A stretch of DNA of 5,588 nt from an uncultured Flavobacteriales bacterium (lineage in GTDB: Bacteria; Bacteroidota; Bacteroidia; Flavobacteriales; Crocinitomicaceae). A program made the position numbers and the translations under genes. The notes beneath the pieces are model-generated. The model was not told where the DNA came from, made no database searches, and worked only from the letters and a program-made list of their open reading frames with translations. Every line of letters begins with the position of its first letter. Position 1 is the first letter of the stretch. The DNA lies in NCBI GenBank assembly GCA_946479985.1, contig CAMLIF010000168.1, forward strand, positions 1 to 5,588, read 5' to 3'. Positions 1 to 5,588 of this stretch are shown here, piece after piece.

Positions 1-55
1 TTCTTTCTCTGGTTCTTCAGAAAGTTATCAGTTTTTCTATTTTAAACCTAAAGGC

Positions 56-63
56 TATCTTTG
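56..63 (+). promoter_or_regulatory. Bacteroidota-type -7 promoter element before map
   Basis: The octamer TATCTTTG matches the TAnnTTTG -7 consensus known for the primary sigma factor of Bacteroidota. The -33 partner (TTG or TTTG about 17-23 bases upstream) is not clear. Only a T-run at 32-36 lies at about the right distance, so half of the promoter is weak. Transcription from this element would be expected to start near positions 68-71, on or just after the ATG at 69. That argues for translation of map from the ATG at 90, with a leader of about 20 bases. Confidence 0.55.
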
Positions 64-89
64 CACCAATGAATTTCCTTAAACCGAAT

Positions 90-869
90 ATGATAATTTA
101 CAAAACAGCTCAAGAAATCGAAATTATGCGCCAGGCAGCGCAGGTGGTTTCACGAACATTAGGAAAAGTTGCCGAAATGATCGGTCCGGGAGTAACGCCG
201 AAAGCATTGGATACAATGGCTGAAGCTTACATTCGTTCCCAGGATTCCATTCCCGGTTTTTTGGGATTATACGGCTGCCCAAGTACATTACTTATTTCTG
301 TGAATGAACAGGTTGTTCACGGTCTGCCAACCGATAAACCTTTACAGGAAGGTGATATTGTTTCTGTAGATTGCGGTGCTATTTTCAAAGGATATTACGG
401 AGATCATGCGTATACTTTTGCAATTGGAGAAATCAGCCCTGAAAAACAACAATTGTTAACCGTTACCGAAGAATGTTTGTACCTGGGAATTGATCAGGCA
501 CGTGCAGGAAACAGAATGGAAGATATTGGCTGGGCAATTCAAACACATGCTGAGAATCACGGTTACGGAGTTGTTCGTGATTTGGTTGGACACGGATTGG
601 GAAAAACCCTTCACGAAGATCCGCAGGTTGCAAACTATGGTAAACGCGGCCGCGGAAAGAAAATCCAAAACGGGTTAACCATTGCAATTGAACCTATGAT
701 CAATATGGGAACAGACCGCGTGGAGCAATTAGATGATAACTGGACAATTGTAACCGGAGACGGATTGCCAAGTGCACATTTCGAACACGATGTTGCTGTT
801 GTAGACGGCGAACCGGTGATTCTTTCAACTTTCGATTTCGTTTTAGAAGCGCTGGATAAAAAGAAATGA
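90..869 (+). CDS. map: Type I methionine aminopeptidase
   Basis: Cytosolic metalloprotease that removes the initiator methionine from nascent proteins when the second residue is small. From the ATG at 90 the product is 259 residues, the usual length for bacterial type I enzymes without an N-terminal extension. All expected active-site residues are visible: H77 in EQVVHGLP, metal ligands D94 (SVDCGA) and D105 (GYYGDHAYTF), H168 (VGHGLG), H175 (LHEDP), E201 (IEPM) and E232 (FEHD). An in-frame ATG at 69 would add seven residues (MNFLKPN). The start at 90 is preferred because the family typically begins with MIIYKT-like sequence and because the -7 promoter element at 56-63 would place the transcript start on or after position 69. 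No Shine-Dalgarno sequence precedes either ATG, as is normal in Bacteroidota. Its TGA stop overlaps the next start codon as ATGA, which suggests translational coupling. The gene is intact, and the function is very secure from the conserved residues. Confidence 0.96.
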   Translation: MIIYKTAQEIEIMRQAAQVVSRTLGKVAEMIGPGVTPKALDTMAEAYIRSQDSIPGFLGLYGCPSTLLISVNEQVVHGLPTDKPLQEGDIVSVDCGAIFKGYYGDHAYTFAIGEISPEKQQLLTVTEECLYLGIDQARAGNRMEDIGWAIQTHAENHGYGVVRDLVGHGLGKTLHEDPQVANYGKRGRGKKIQNGLTIAIEPMINMGTDRVEQLDDNWTIVTGDGLPSAHFEHDVAVVDGEPVILSTFDFVLEALDKKK

Positions 870-1456
870 ATCCGTTCAAAGTAACCATTATCGCCATATC
901 GGTTTTTGTACTCACAGCATTTACACTGTTTTTGGATACCGGACATTTTGTGATGCCGATCGGGCTATTTAAACCGACATTGATTTTATTGGTCGTTCTT
1001 TGTTTGTGGTTCAATAAAAAACGATTGGTTTTTACTGATTTCGTTCTAATAGGCTGGGCGCTTTTGCTGAGTTTATCATCCAAGTTTTTCCTCGATATCG
1101 TTCTAAGCCAAAAAATAGTTAGTGAATCTGCCGATGGTGTTTTTGCTTTTCTATCATTAACCCACATCGTAGCATTTTTGCTGCTGTTCTTATGGATGAG
1201 CCTGATTGCCTGGAAACAGGACCTGAAATCGCGGACAATCCAAATTGTTGGCGCGTTGGGAATGTTTGTTTGCTTCTACGCCGACTTATATGTACTTCTG
1301 ATCATTCCAACCGTAGTCTGGTTTATCGGTACATTAATCCATAAGCAGAAGAACGAAACTTACGATGCTATTTCGATTTTCCTGTTTTTCGCAATCGCCG
1401 GAAGCTGGATTACCGCTTACTTCTACGGATCACAAGCCGTGCTGCTTCAACTGTAA
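866..1456 (+). CDS. Small polytopic membrane protein of unknown function
   Basis: I do not recognise a family for this 196-residue protein. It is strongly hydrophobic, with likely membrane segments near residues 5-23, 32-49, 57-80, 93-116, 126-157 (long enough for one kinked helix or two short ones) and 167-187, so about six helices. It has no cleavable signal peptide, no obvious catalytic motif and no soluble domain. Short basic loops such as NKKR (50-53) and HKQKN (159-163) may mark cytoplasmic sides. The ATG at 866 overlaps the map stop codon by four bases (ATGA), which fixes the start well and makes co-transcription and coupled translation with map likely. The gene ends in TAA, 30 bases before the next start. 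Being next to map need not imply a shared function. It is a real gene on the evidence of the overlap, its length and its consistent membrane pattern, but its role is unknown. Confidence 0.85.
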   Translation: MNPFKVTIIAISVFVLTAFTLFLDTGHFVMPIGLFKPTLILLVVLCLWFNKKRLVFTDFVLIGWALLLSLSSKFFLDIVLSQKIVSESADGVFAFLSLTHIVAFLLLFLWMSLIAWKQDLKSRTIQIVGALGMFVCFYADLYVLLIIPTVVWFIGTLIHKQKNETYDAISIFLFFAIAGSWITAYFYGSQAVLLQL

Positions 1457-1486
1457 CTTTTACTCATTTTTGAATTACAGTTCCGT

Positions 1487-3103
1487 ATGAGATCAATCTT
1501 CCTTTTGATTCTTTTCTGTAATGCAATAATTGCCGTTTCTGCCCAAACTGCCGACGAAACGATTGCTTATGTCATAGCCAAAACACCAACGTTGGTCGAC
1601 AAAGTCATTAAAAAAGAAAAGGAATTCACGGTTTATTTAGAGACAGGTTTCAACGACGCGGTTTACAAAAATCAAGCTGAATTAAAAGCCCTGAACGGGA
1701 AACAGATCATCCGCATTGAACTGATCTACACTACCTACAAGAAATCTGAAACATTCGATCAGCACAGCTTAAACAGAAAACGACTGAAATCACTTTTCGA
1801 TGCGGTGCCGAATTCCTTATCTCAAGGCGGAATTGAATGGTTGTTAACCGGACAAACCGGATGTACTTCTCCCGAAATGGGAAAGGAGTTTTTCCATGGC
1901 GTTTTAGTGACTTATCGTCCGGCCGCTTCTGAGTTGATTGCAAGTATCGACAGGGAATTCATTCGCCAGGTAACCTCCGGCAAAGTTCCGGTTTACGCTT
2001 ATGATGTGTTCTTGAAGCAGGAGTTAAAGAAGGCTAAGATTGCCGAAATAGCAGATACAGTTCCATTCAAAGAGCACGTTTTTGAAGCTCCCGAATTTGT
2101 TCAGGGGCAACGCGCCCGAATTGATTATTATACGCGAAACCTGCACTATCCGAAAGGTGATCAGATGCCACAAACGATTGTTGTAGAATACACCATTACG
2201 AAAGAAGGAAAAGTAGAAGATATTCAGTTTCCGCAAATCTTTAAAACCACAGAGCATACGCAGGAAATCATGCGTTTTTTGCGTTCCATGCCTGAATGGT
2301 TGCCCGGAAAATTAGATAGTGTTTCCTGCATTTCGCGTGTGCAGCAGACCATTGAATTTACAGATCGGGGAAGTATCATTCCTTCTCCGCTTTATTCGTA
2401 TTCAACTCAAGCTCCGCCAAAGAAAGAAATCAAAATTCCCGGAGTAGATTACAGTAAGATAAAAGGAACAAATGCGGCTCTGGCGGTTGTACAGATTTTG
2501 CAGCGCAATAAATGGGAAAACAGCTCTTTGGTGGTCGACGTTACCGGAAGTATGGCGCAGTATTCCGCACAGGTTTTGGAATATTTGAAAAACGAGATAA
2601 ACGCTAAAACGAATAACTACAAATACGTTTGTTATTTCAATGATGGCGACAAGCGCGTTGATAAAAACAAGAAAATCGGGGAAACAAAAGGAATTTACAT
2701 TTATCCGGTCACAACAACTGAAGATGCAACGGAGCAAATGCTCGATATCATGGAAGCCGGAAACGGAGGCGATATTCCTGAGAACAATATAGAAGCATTG
2801 ATCAGAATGCAGGATTCGTGCGGAACTTGTACTTCGTTGGTTTTGATAGCAGATAATTACGCTACGCCGCGAGATCTGAGTTTGCTGAGTCTGGTAAAAG
2901 TTCCGGTTCATGTGATAGTTTGTACCAATGCCAGTGTTCTGAACGAAGCCTATTTGAACATTGCGTACAAAACAAAAGGATCTGTCCATTTTAACGGAAA
3001 AGACCTGGTTGGACTTCACTTGTTTGAAGAAGGCGCAACAGTACAGGTTTTGAAAGAAACGTATATTCTCCGGGGCGGAAAGTTTGCGCGAAAAATGAAG
3101 TAA
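1487..3103 (+). CDS. Exported protein with TonB-C-terminal-like and VWA-like domains
   Basis: A 538-residue protein with a classic signal peptide (MRSIFLLILFCNAIIAVSAQ, likely cleaved after A19), so probably periplasmic or at the outer envelope. Residues 20-200 are an unassigned region. Residues about 205-292 resemble the TonB C-terminal fold: NLHYPKG (218-224), a strand IVVEYTITKEGKVEDI, then the hallmark SMPEWLPGK (267-275) and a closing strand VQQTIEFT (285-292). Residues about 345-500 resemble a von Willebrand factor A domain. They contain a MIDAS-type DVTGSM (D351, T353, S355), a second conserved loop GGDIPEN (427-433) and the strand LVLIADNYATPRD (451-463). A CGTC pair (C445, C448) lies just before that strand. 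There is no membrane anchor near the C-terminus and no recognisable type IX sorting domain. The start follows the previous gene by 30 bases without a Shine-Dalgarno sequence, so it may share map's transcript. The domain calls rest on motif recognition, and the biological role is unknown. A metal-dependent protein-binding role would be an inference from VWA domains in general. Confidence 0.85.
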   Translation: MRSIFLLILFCNAIIAVSAQTADETIAYVIAKTPTLVDKVIKKEKEFTVYLETGFNDAVYKNQAELKALNGKQIIRIELIYTTYKKSETFDQHSLNRKRLKSLFDAVPNSLSQGGIEWLLTGQTGCTSPEMGKEFFHGVLVTYRPAASELIASIDREFIRQVTSGKVPVYAYDVFLKQELKKAKIAEIADTVPFKEHVFEAPEFVQGQRARIDYYTRNLHYPKGDQMPQTIVVEYTITKEGKVEDIQFPQIFKTTEHTQEIMRFLRSMPEWLPGKLDSVSCISRVQQTIEFTDRGSIIPSPLYSYSTQAPPKKEIKIPGVDYSKIKGTNAALAVVQILQRNKWENSSLVVDVTGSMAQYSAQVLEYLKNEINAKTNNYKYVCYFNDGDKRVDKNKKIGETKGIYIYPVTTTEDATEQMLDIMEAGNGGDIPENNIEALIRMQDSCGTCTSLVLIADNYATPRDLSLLSLVKVPVHVIVCTNASVLNEAYLNIAYKTKGSVHFNGKDLVGLHLFEEGATVQVLKETYILRGGKFARKMK

Positions 3104-3125
3104 CCGGAATTGATAATTCTCTAAT

Positions 3126-3155
3126 TGTAAAAGAAAGTCGCGGGTTTCTTTTACA
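3126..3155 (+). terminator. AT-rich perfect hairpin, probable terminator
   Basis: The 11-base arm TGTAAAAGAAA (3126-3136) is perfectly complementary to TTTCTTTTACA (3145-3155) around an 8-base loop GTCGCGGG. It starts 22 bases after the stop codon of the VWA-like gene and ends 19 bases before the next start, the right place for a transcript end. The stem has few G-C pairs and no strong U-run follows, so it is not a textbook intrinsic terminator. The T-rich 3' arm could partly serve as the U-tract. An alternative is a structured leader or an RNA-stability element for the DUF2339 gene. Confidence 0.5.
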
Positions 3156-3174
3156 TTAGACCAAAATTACACCT

Positions 3175-3951
3175 ATGCAGTCGGACAAAGAACGCATTGA
3201 ACAATTGGAAGAATCCTACCGCAAATTGTGGGCTGAGCATGAAGATCTGAAAGCCCGGATTAAGGAAAACTACGCCGAGTTTAAATCGCTGCGTGATGGA
3301 TATGGCGTAAAACCGACCGCAGATCGAACCGTTTCTAAAGTGATTTCTCCGACTACGGAAACCCCTCCTGCAGCAGCAAAACCGGCAGAAGTCAGACAAA
3401 CTGCTACCGTGCCGAAAAAATCTACCGACTGGGAGAAATTCATTGGCGAACAATTACTAAGTAAAGTAGGCTTACTGGTATTGCTTATCGGGTTAATCAT
3501 CGGGACAAAATACGCAATCGATCACAACTGGCTGAGTATTGGCGTTCGTATCGTCGGAACATACGCTATTGCCGGAGTGCTTGGTTTCTTTGCTTTCCGG
3601 TTCAGGGAAAAATACCGTTCATTCAGTGCTGTTTTAGCTTCCGGCGCGGTAAGTGTTTCTTATTTTATTACTTATGCGGCCTTCTCATGGTATCATGTAA
3701 TTCCGTTTAGTCTCAGTTTTGCAGGATTATTAGTTTGTGTTATTGCGGCCGTTTACCTGGCATGGTATTACAACCTGGTAATCATTGCTCACTTCGGATT
3801 GATAGCAGCGTATGTGCTTCCGCCCCTAATTTCAGCATCCAATCAGCATCTGAGTTACTACCTGGCCTATATGCTGGTTATTAATCTTGGAATGCTGGCA
3901 ATTTCGTTAATGAAAAACTGGAGTTCCATTCGGGTTCCCGTCCTTATTTGA
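3175..3951 (+). CDS. N-terminal part of DUF2339 protein, as terminated by the TGA
   Basis: This is the 258-residue product expected if the TGA at 3949-3951 is obeyed. It contains the coiled-coil-like N-terminus (MQSDKERIEQLEE onward), the flexible linker with PPAAAKP, the WEKFIGEQ entry motif at 86 and about six membrane helices (near 95-113, 121-141, 150-171, 177-197, 200-219 and 226-246). It stops at the start of the seventh helix and so lacks about two thirds of the family's membrane region. The ATG at 3175 is the natural start: the coiled coil begins immediately, the hairpin lies just upstream, and no Shine-Dalgarno sequence is present, as for the other genes here. Whether a protein truncated this way is stable cannot be judged from sequence. 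Confidence 0.7.
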   Translation: MQSDKERIEQLEESYRKLWAEHEDLKARIKENYAEFKSLRDGYGVKPTADRTVSKVISPTTETPPAAAKPAEVRQTATVPKKSTDWEKFIGEQLLSKVGLLVLLIGLIIGTKYAIDHNWLSIGVRIVGTYAIAGVLGFFAFRFREKYRSFSAVLASGAVSVSYFITYAAFSWYHVIPFSLSFAGLLVCVIAAVYLAWYYNLVIIAHFGLIAAYVLPPLISASNQHLSYYLAYMLVINLGMLAISLMKNWSSIRVPVLI

Positions 3952-4020
3952 TCGAATGTTATTTTTGTTGCCTGGTTCTTTACTCCCGGCCTTCATTACC
4001 ATCCAAAAACAGATTGGCTT

Positions 4021-5394
4021 GTGGCTACTGTTTATTGTTTGCTGTTTTTCCTGTCGTTTCACGTTTCGGCAATTCTTCCTTCCATACTTCGAAAAGAAAA
4101 GCTGCCGGTTGCAAGTTTCGGAGAGATCATTCCGGTAACATTCGTTTCGTATAGCATTTTAAGATACATCTTATGGGCTGCTGATGGCTCATTAGCAACT
4201 TTGTTATTATTCGCTGCATTGGTCTGTATTTACTTCGCATTTTGGGTTTACGAGGGGATCAAACGGAACGATGCTGTTTTGAAAGAAGTTCATTTGATCC
4301 TGATTGCGGGAGTGACCATCATTACAATCTGTCTCGATTCAAACATACATTTCCAGTCGGTTTATATGCTTCTGTTAACAGGCGCGGGAGTATTCGTGCT
4401 GGTCAAATATCAAAAAGAGAAATACGACATTTTTGTATTACTGGCTTTAATCGTGGCTTCCGGAATGTTTTTGGTCCGACAGTTAGCTACCGCAAGTATC
4501 GAAACATATTATTCCACTATTACCATTACAGCACTTTTGTTCTGTTCCATATTGTTGGCACTTTCTATCTGGAACTTTAAAACGGCTGCAGAAAAGAATA
4601 AATACTCCACACAGCAATTTTTGCCGTATATCACATTCGGAATGCTGCTTATTTCCATTGCGAACCAGATTCACGCATGGTTCTCTTTCGAGCATTCGGA
4701 AATGAAGGCCGCGAAAGTTAAACTGGAAAGCTGGTATTTCGATGAGGTTTTAGCAAGCCAGGCAGCGCTGATATTAGGAATCGGAGTTTTGTTGCTGGCT
4801 GTATTTTTCGTAGTGCGGAAATTCGCTTTAAAATTGAACAATTGGACCGATCTGACACAGCTTTTTGTGATTTGCTCACTGATCCTTTTAGTTGGATTTA
4901 GCGGCTTGTCCTATTTTTCAATCAATACCTATGTGGCGCATCCGGATTATTTCCCATCCTACAATACTGGACGTTACCTGAGTTTCTTCGGGATTTTAGG
5001 CATTTTCTATTTGCTGATGAATGAAAAGGACAATGCGAAAAACACCATTGTCTGGTTCAGTTTGGCAACACTCTGGATTCTTTCTCTCGAGTTGTCACAA
5101 TGGTCTATTGTATTCGGATTCGGTGCAGGATATAAAATAGTTCTTACTTTACTTTGGGTAACATTCTCAATTGGAATGATTTACCGCGGACTCATCAAAA
5201 ACTCGGTTTTACTCCGATCTACAGCCATGGCAATTTTAGGGATCAGCCTGGTGAAACTGTTTTTCTATGATTTGATTCACCTGAGTACAATCACCAAAGT
5301 GGTTGTGTTTATGCTGGTCGGAGCGTTATTATTGGTTGGAGCTTATTTTTATCAGCGAATCGCAAAAACAGAAGCGGAGGACTTAAAACAATAA
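4021..5394 (+). CDS. C-terminal part of DUF2339 protein, downstream of the TGA
   Basis: Same frame as the upstream part. The coding sense actually resumes directly at 3952 (SNVIFVAWFF...). The GTG at 4021 (codon 283 of the full frame) is only the first conventional start codon after the stop, and the first in-frame ATG is at 4366 (codon 398), inside a membrane segment. Neither has a visible ribosome-binding context, so independent translation is doubtful and this part is best read as the remainder of one gene. It encodes about 14 further membrane helices and the family-typical C-terminus: RSTAMAILGISLVKLFFYDL, then LST, a final helix and the QRIAKTEAEDLKQ tail. It has no internal stops over 457 codons, so decay has not progressed beyond the single TGA. 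Confidence 0.6.
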   Translation: MATVYCLLFFLSFHVSAILPSILRKEKLPVASFGEIIPVTFVSYSILRYILWAADGSLATLLLFAALVCIYFAFWVYEGIKRNDAVLKEVHLILIAGVTIITICLDSNIHFQSVYMLLLTGAGVFVLVKYQKEKYDIFVLLALIVASGMFLVRQLATASIETYYSTITITALLFCSILLALSIWNFKTAAEKNKYSTQQFLPYITFGMLLISIANQIHAWFSFEHSEMKAAKVKLESWYFDEVLASQAALILGIGVLLLAVFFVVRKFALKLNNWTDLTQLFVICSLILLVGFSGLSYFSINTYVAHPDYFPSYNTGRYLSFFGILGIFYLLMNEKDNAKNTIVWFSLATLWILSLELSQWSIVFGFGAGYKIVLTLLWVTFSIGMIYRGLIKNSVLLRSTAMAILGISLVKLFFYDLIHLSTITKVVVFMLVGALLLVGAYFYQRIAKTEAEDLKQ

Positions 5395-5400
5395 TCCCTC

Positions 5401-5588
5401 ACAGCTTCATTTCGATTCGTTACAACGTTATCTCCACCCGTTACAAAGCAATGTGAAGTAAAAACAAAGCCATCTCAACTCAAAACAATGCGATGTAAAC
5501 CAAAAACAAAGGCATGTTGAGTGAAAACAAAGGCATGTGAAACAAATTCAGAGACGTGTGAAGTAAATTCAGAAGCATGTGCAGAGAA
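5401..5588. repeat. Degenerate 21-base tandem repeat array, about nine units, open at the right edge
   Basis: Units start at 5401, 5422, 5443, 5464, 5485, 5506, 5527, 5548 and 5569, exactly 21 bases apart with no indels. The last is cut by the window edge after 20 bases. Most units follow ACAAAG, then GCATGT, then a variable GAAGTA-like part, then AAA or AAT. The last two units switch to a TCAGAG or TCAGAA start. The first two (5401 and 5422) are a separate subtype ending in CGTT or CCGTT. By hand they match each other at 14 of 21 positions but the main consensus at only about 9. All plus-strand frames contain stops, so the array is probably noncoding. It begins six bases after the DUF2339 stop codon, and no separate terminator is visible between them. 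Its function and right-hand boundary are unknown. It is not a CRISPR array, since there are no unique spacers and the unit is too short. Confidence 0.8.

Larger units (their letters stand above)
3175..5394 (+). pseudogene. DUF2339 polytopic membrane protein interrupted by an in-frame TGA
   Basis: One reading frame runs from the ATG at 3175 to TAA at 5392-5394, giving 739 codon positions, a normal size for DUF2339 membrane proteins, with a single TGA at 3949-3951 (codon 259). Translation on both sides of the TGA is continuous membrane-protein sequence: ...SSIRVPVLI, stop, SNVIFVAWFFTPGLHY... No base insertion or deletion is needed to join them, so this is a point change and not a frameshift. 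Domain order is a charged coiled-coil-like start (1-42), a Pro/Ala/Thr-rich linker (about 45-84), the family's characteristic WEKFIGEQLLSKVG entry (86-99), then roughly 20 membrane helices to the C-terminus. The C-terminal signature VKLFFYDLIHLST (693-705) followed by a last helix is typical of the family. DUF2339 has no established biochemical role. The original codon cannot be deduced: GGA, TGG, CGA and others are one change away. The lesion could be a true recent nonsense mutation or a sequencing or assembly error. Confidence 0.8.

Noticed and set aside
700..1167. A 155-codon minus-strand open frame across the map/membrane-protein junction
   Set aside because: It overlaps two plus-strand genes that are supported by active-site residues and by the ATGA overlap. 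The translated sequence shows no protein-like features.
1465..1472. CATTTTTG as a possible -7 promoter element for the VWA-like gene
   Set aside because: It has one mismatch to TAnnTTTG at an important position and no TTG-type element 17-23 bases upstream. The short gap fits co-transcription equally well.
2402..3019. A 205-codon minus-strand open frame inside the VWA-like gene
   Set aside because: It lies antisense to a well-supported gene with recognisable motifs, and its translation is Cys/Phe/Arg-rich without any domain or signal. It is a shadow of the plus-strand gene.
3949..3951. Genetic-code change (TGA as Trp) or selenocysteine insertion explaining the internal TGA
   Set aside because: TGG is used for Trp throughout, no other gene here has an internal TGA, and map uses TGA as its stop. 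DUF2339 is not a selenoprotein family, and I see no clear SECIS-like hairpin directly after the codon.
3948..4154. Alternative-frame open stretches just after the TGA, which could suggest a frameshift instead of a nonsense codon
   Set aside because: The frame resuming at 3952 is the same as the upstream frame and gives family-like membrane sequence at once (SNVIFVAWFF). The other frames give Cys/Arg/Ser-rich sequence and stop soon.
5480..5536. A tiny minus-strand frame in the repeats (ATG at 5536, about 18 codons, MPLF-type heptads)
   Set aside because: It is simply the 21-base repeat read in one frame, too short, with no ribosome-binding context or known peptide match.
5401..5588. A CRISPR array
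   Set aside because: The 21-base units are contiguous with no unique spacers, the units themselves are degenerate, and no cas gene is in the window.

Overview
The window looks like an ordinary stretch of chromosome from a Bacteroidota bacterium, most likely of the order Flavobacteriales. Three things suggest this: a TAnnTTTG-type -7 promoter element before the first gene, no Shine-Dalgarno sequence before any start, and a gene set typical of that group (a DUF2339 membrane protein and a secreted protein combining a TonB-C-terminus-like domain with a VWA-like domain). A closer placement, for example near Fluviicola/Crocinitomicaceae, would be a guess.

Layout, all genes on the + strand: positions 1-68 hold the promoter region of map. 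Map (type I methionine aminopeptidase, best start at 90) overlaps by 4 bases (ATGA) with a small six-helix membrane protein of unknown function (866-1456). After a 30-base gap comes a 538-residue exported protein (1487-3103) with a TonB-C-terminal-like domain followed by a VWA-like domain with a MIDAS-type motif. An AT-rich perfect hairpin (3126-3155) then separates it from a DUF2339 polytopic membrane protein (3175-5394). This last gene reads in one frame for 739 codon positions but carries a TGA at codon 259 (3949-3951). It is therefore a recent nonsense pseudogene, a sequencing error, or an unusual readthrough case.

From 5401 to the right edge there is no gene. The stretch is a degenerate tandem array with an exact 21-base period, about nine units, continuing beyond the window.

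The first three genes are close enough to be co-transcribed, but only map has a clear housekeeping role (removal of the N-terminal methionine). Nothing links them into a single pathway. I see no defence system, mobile element, CRISPR array or RNA gene. The points most worth a second look are the 21-base array, the in-frame TGA in the DUF2339 gene, and the TonB-like plus VWA-like architecture.
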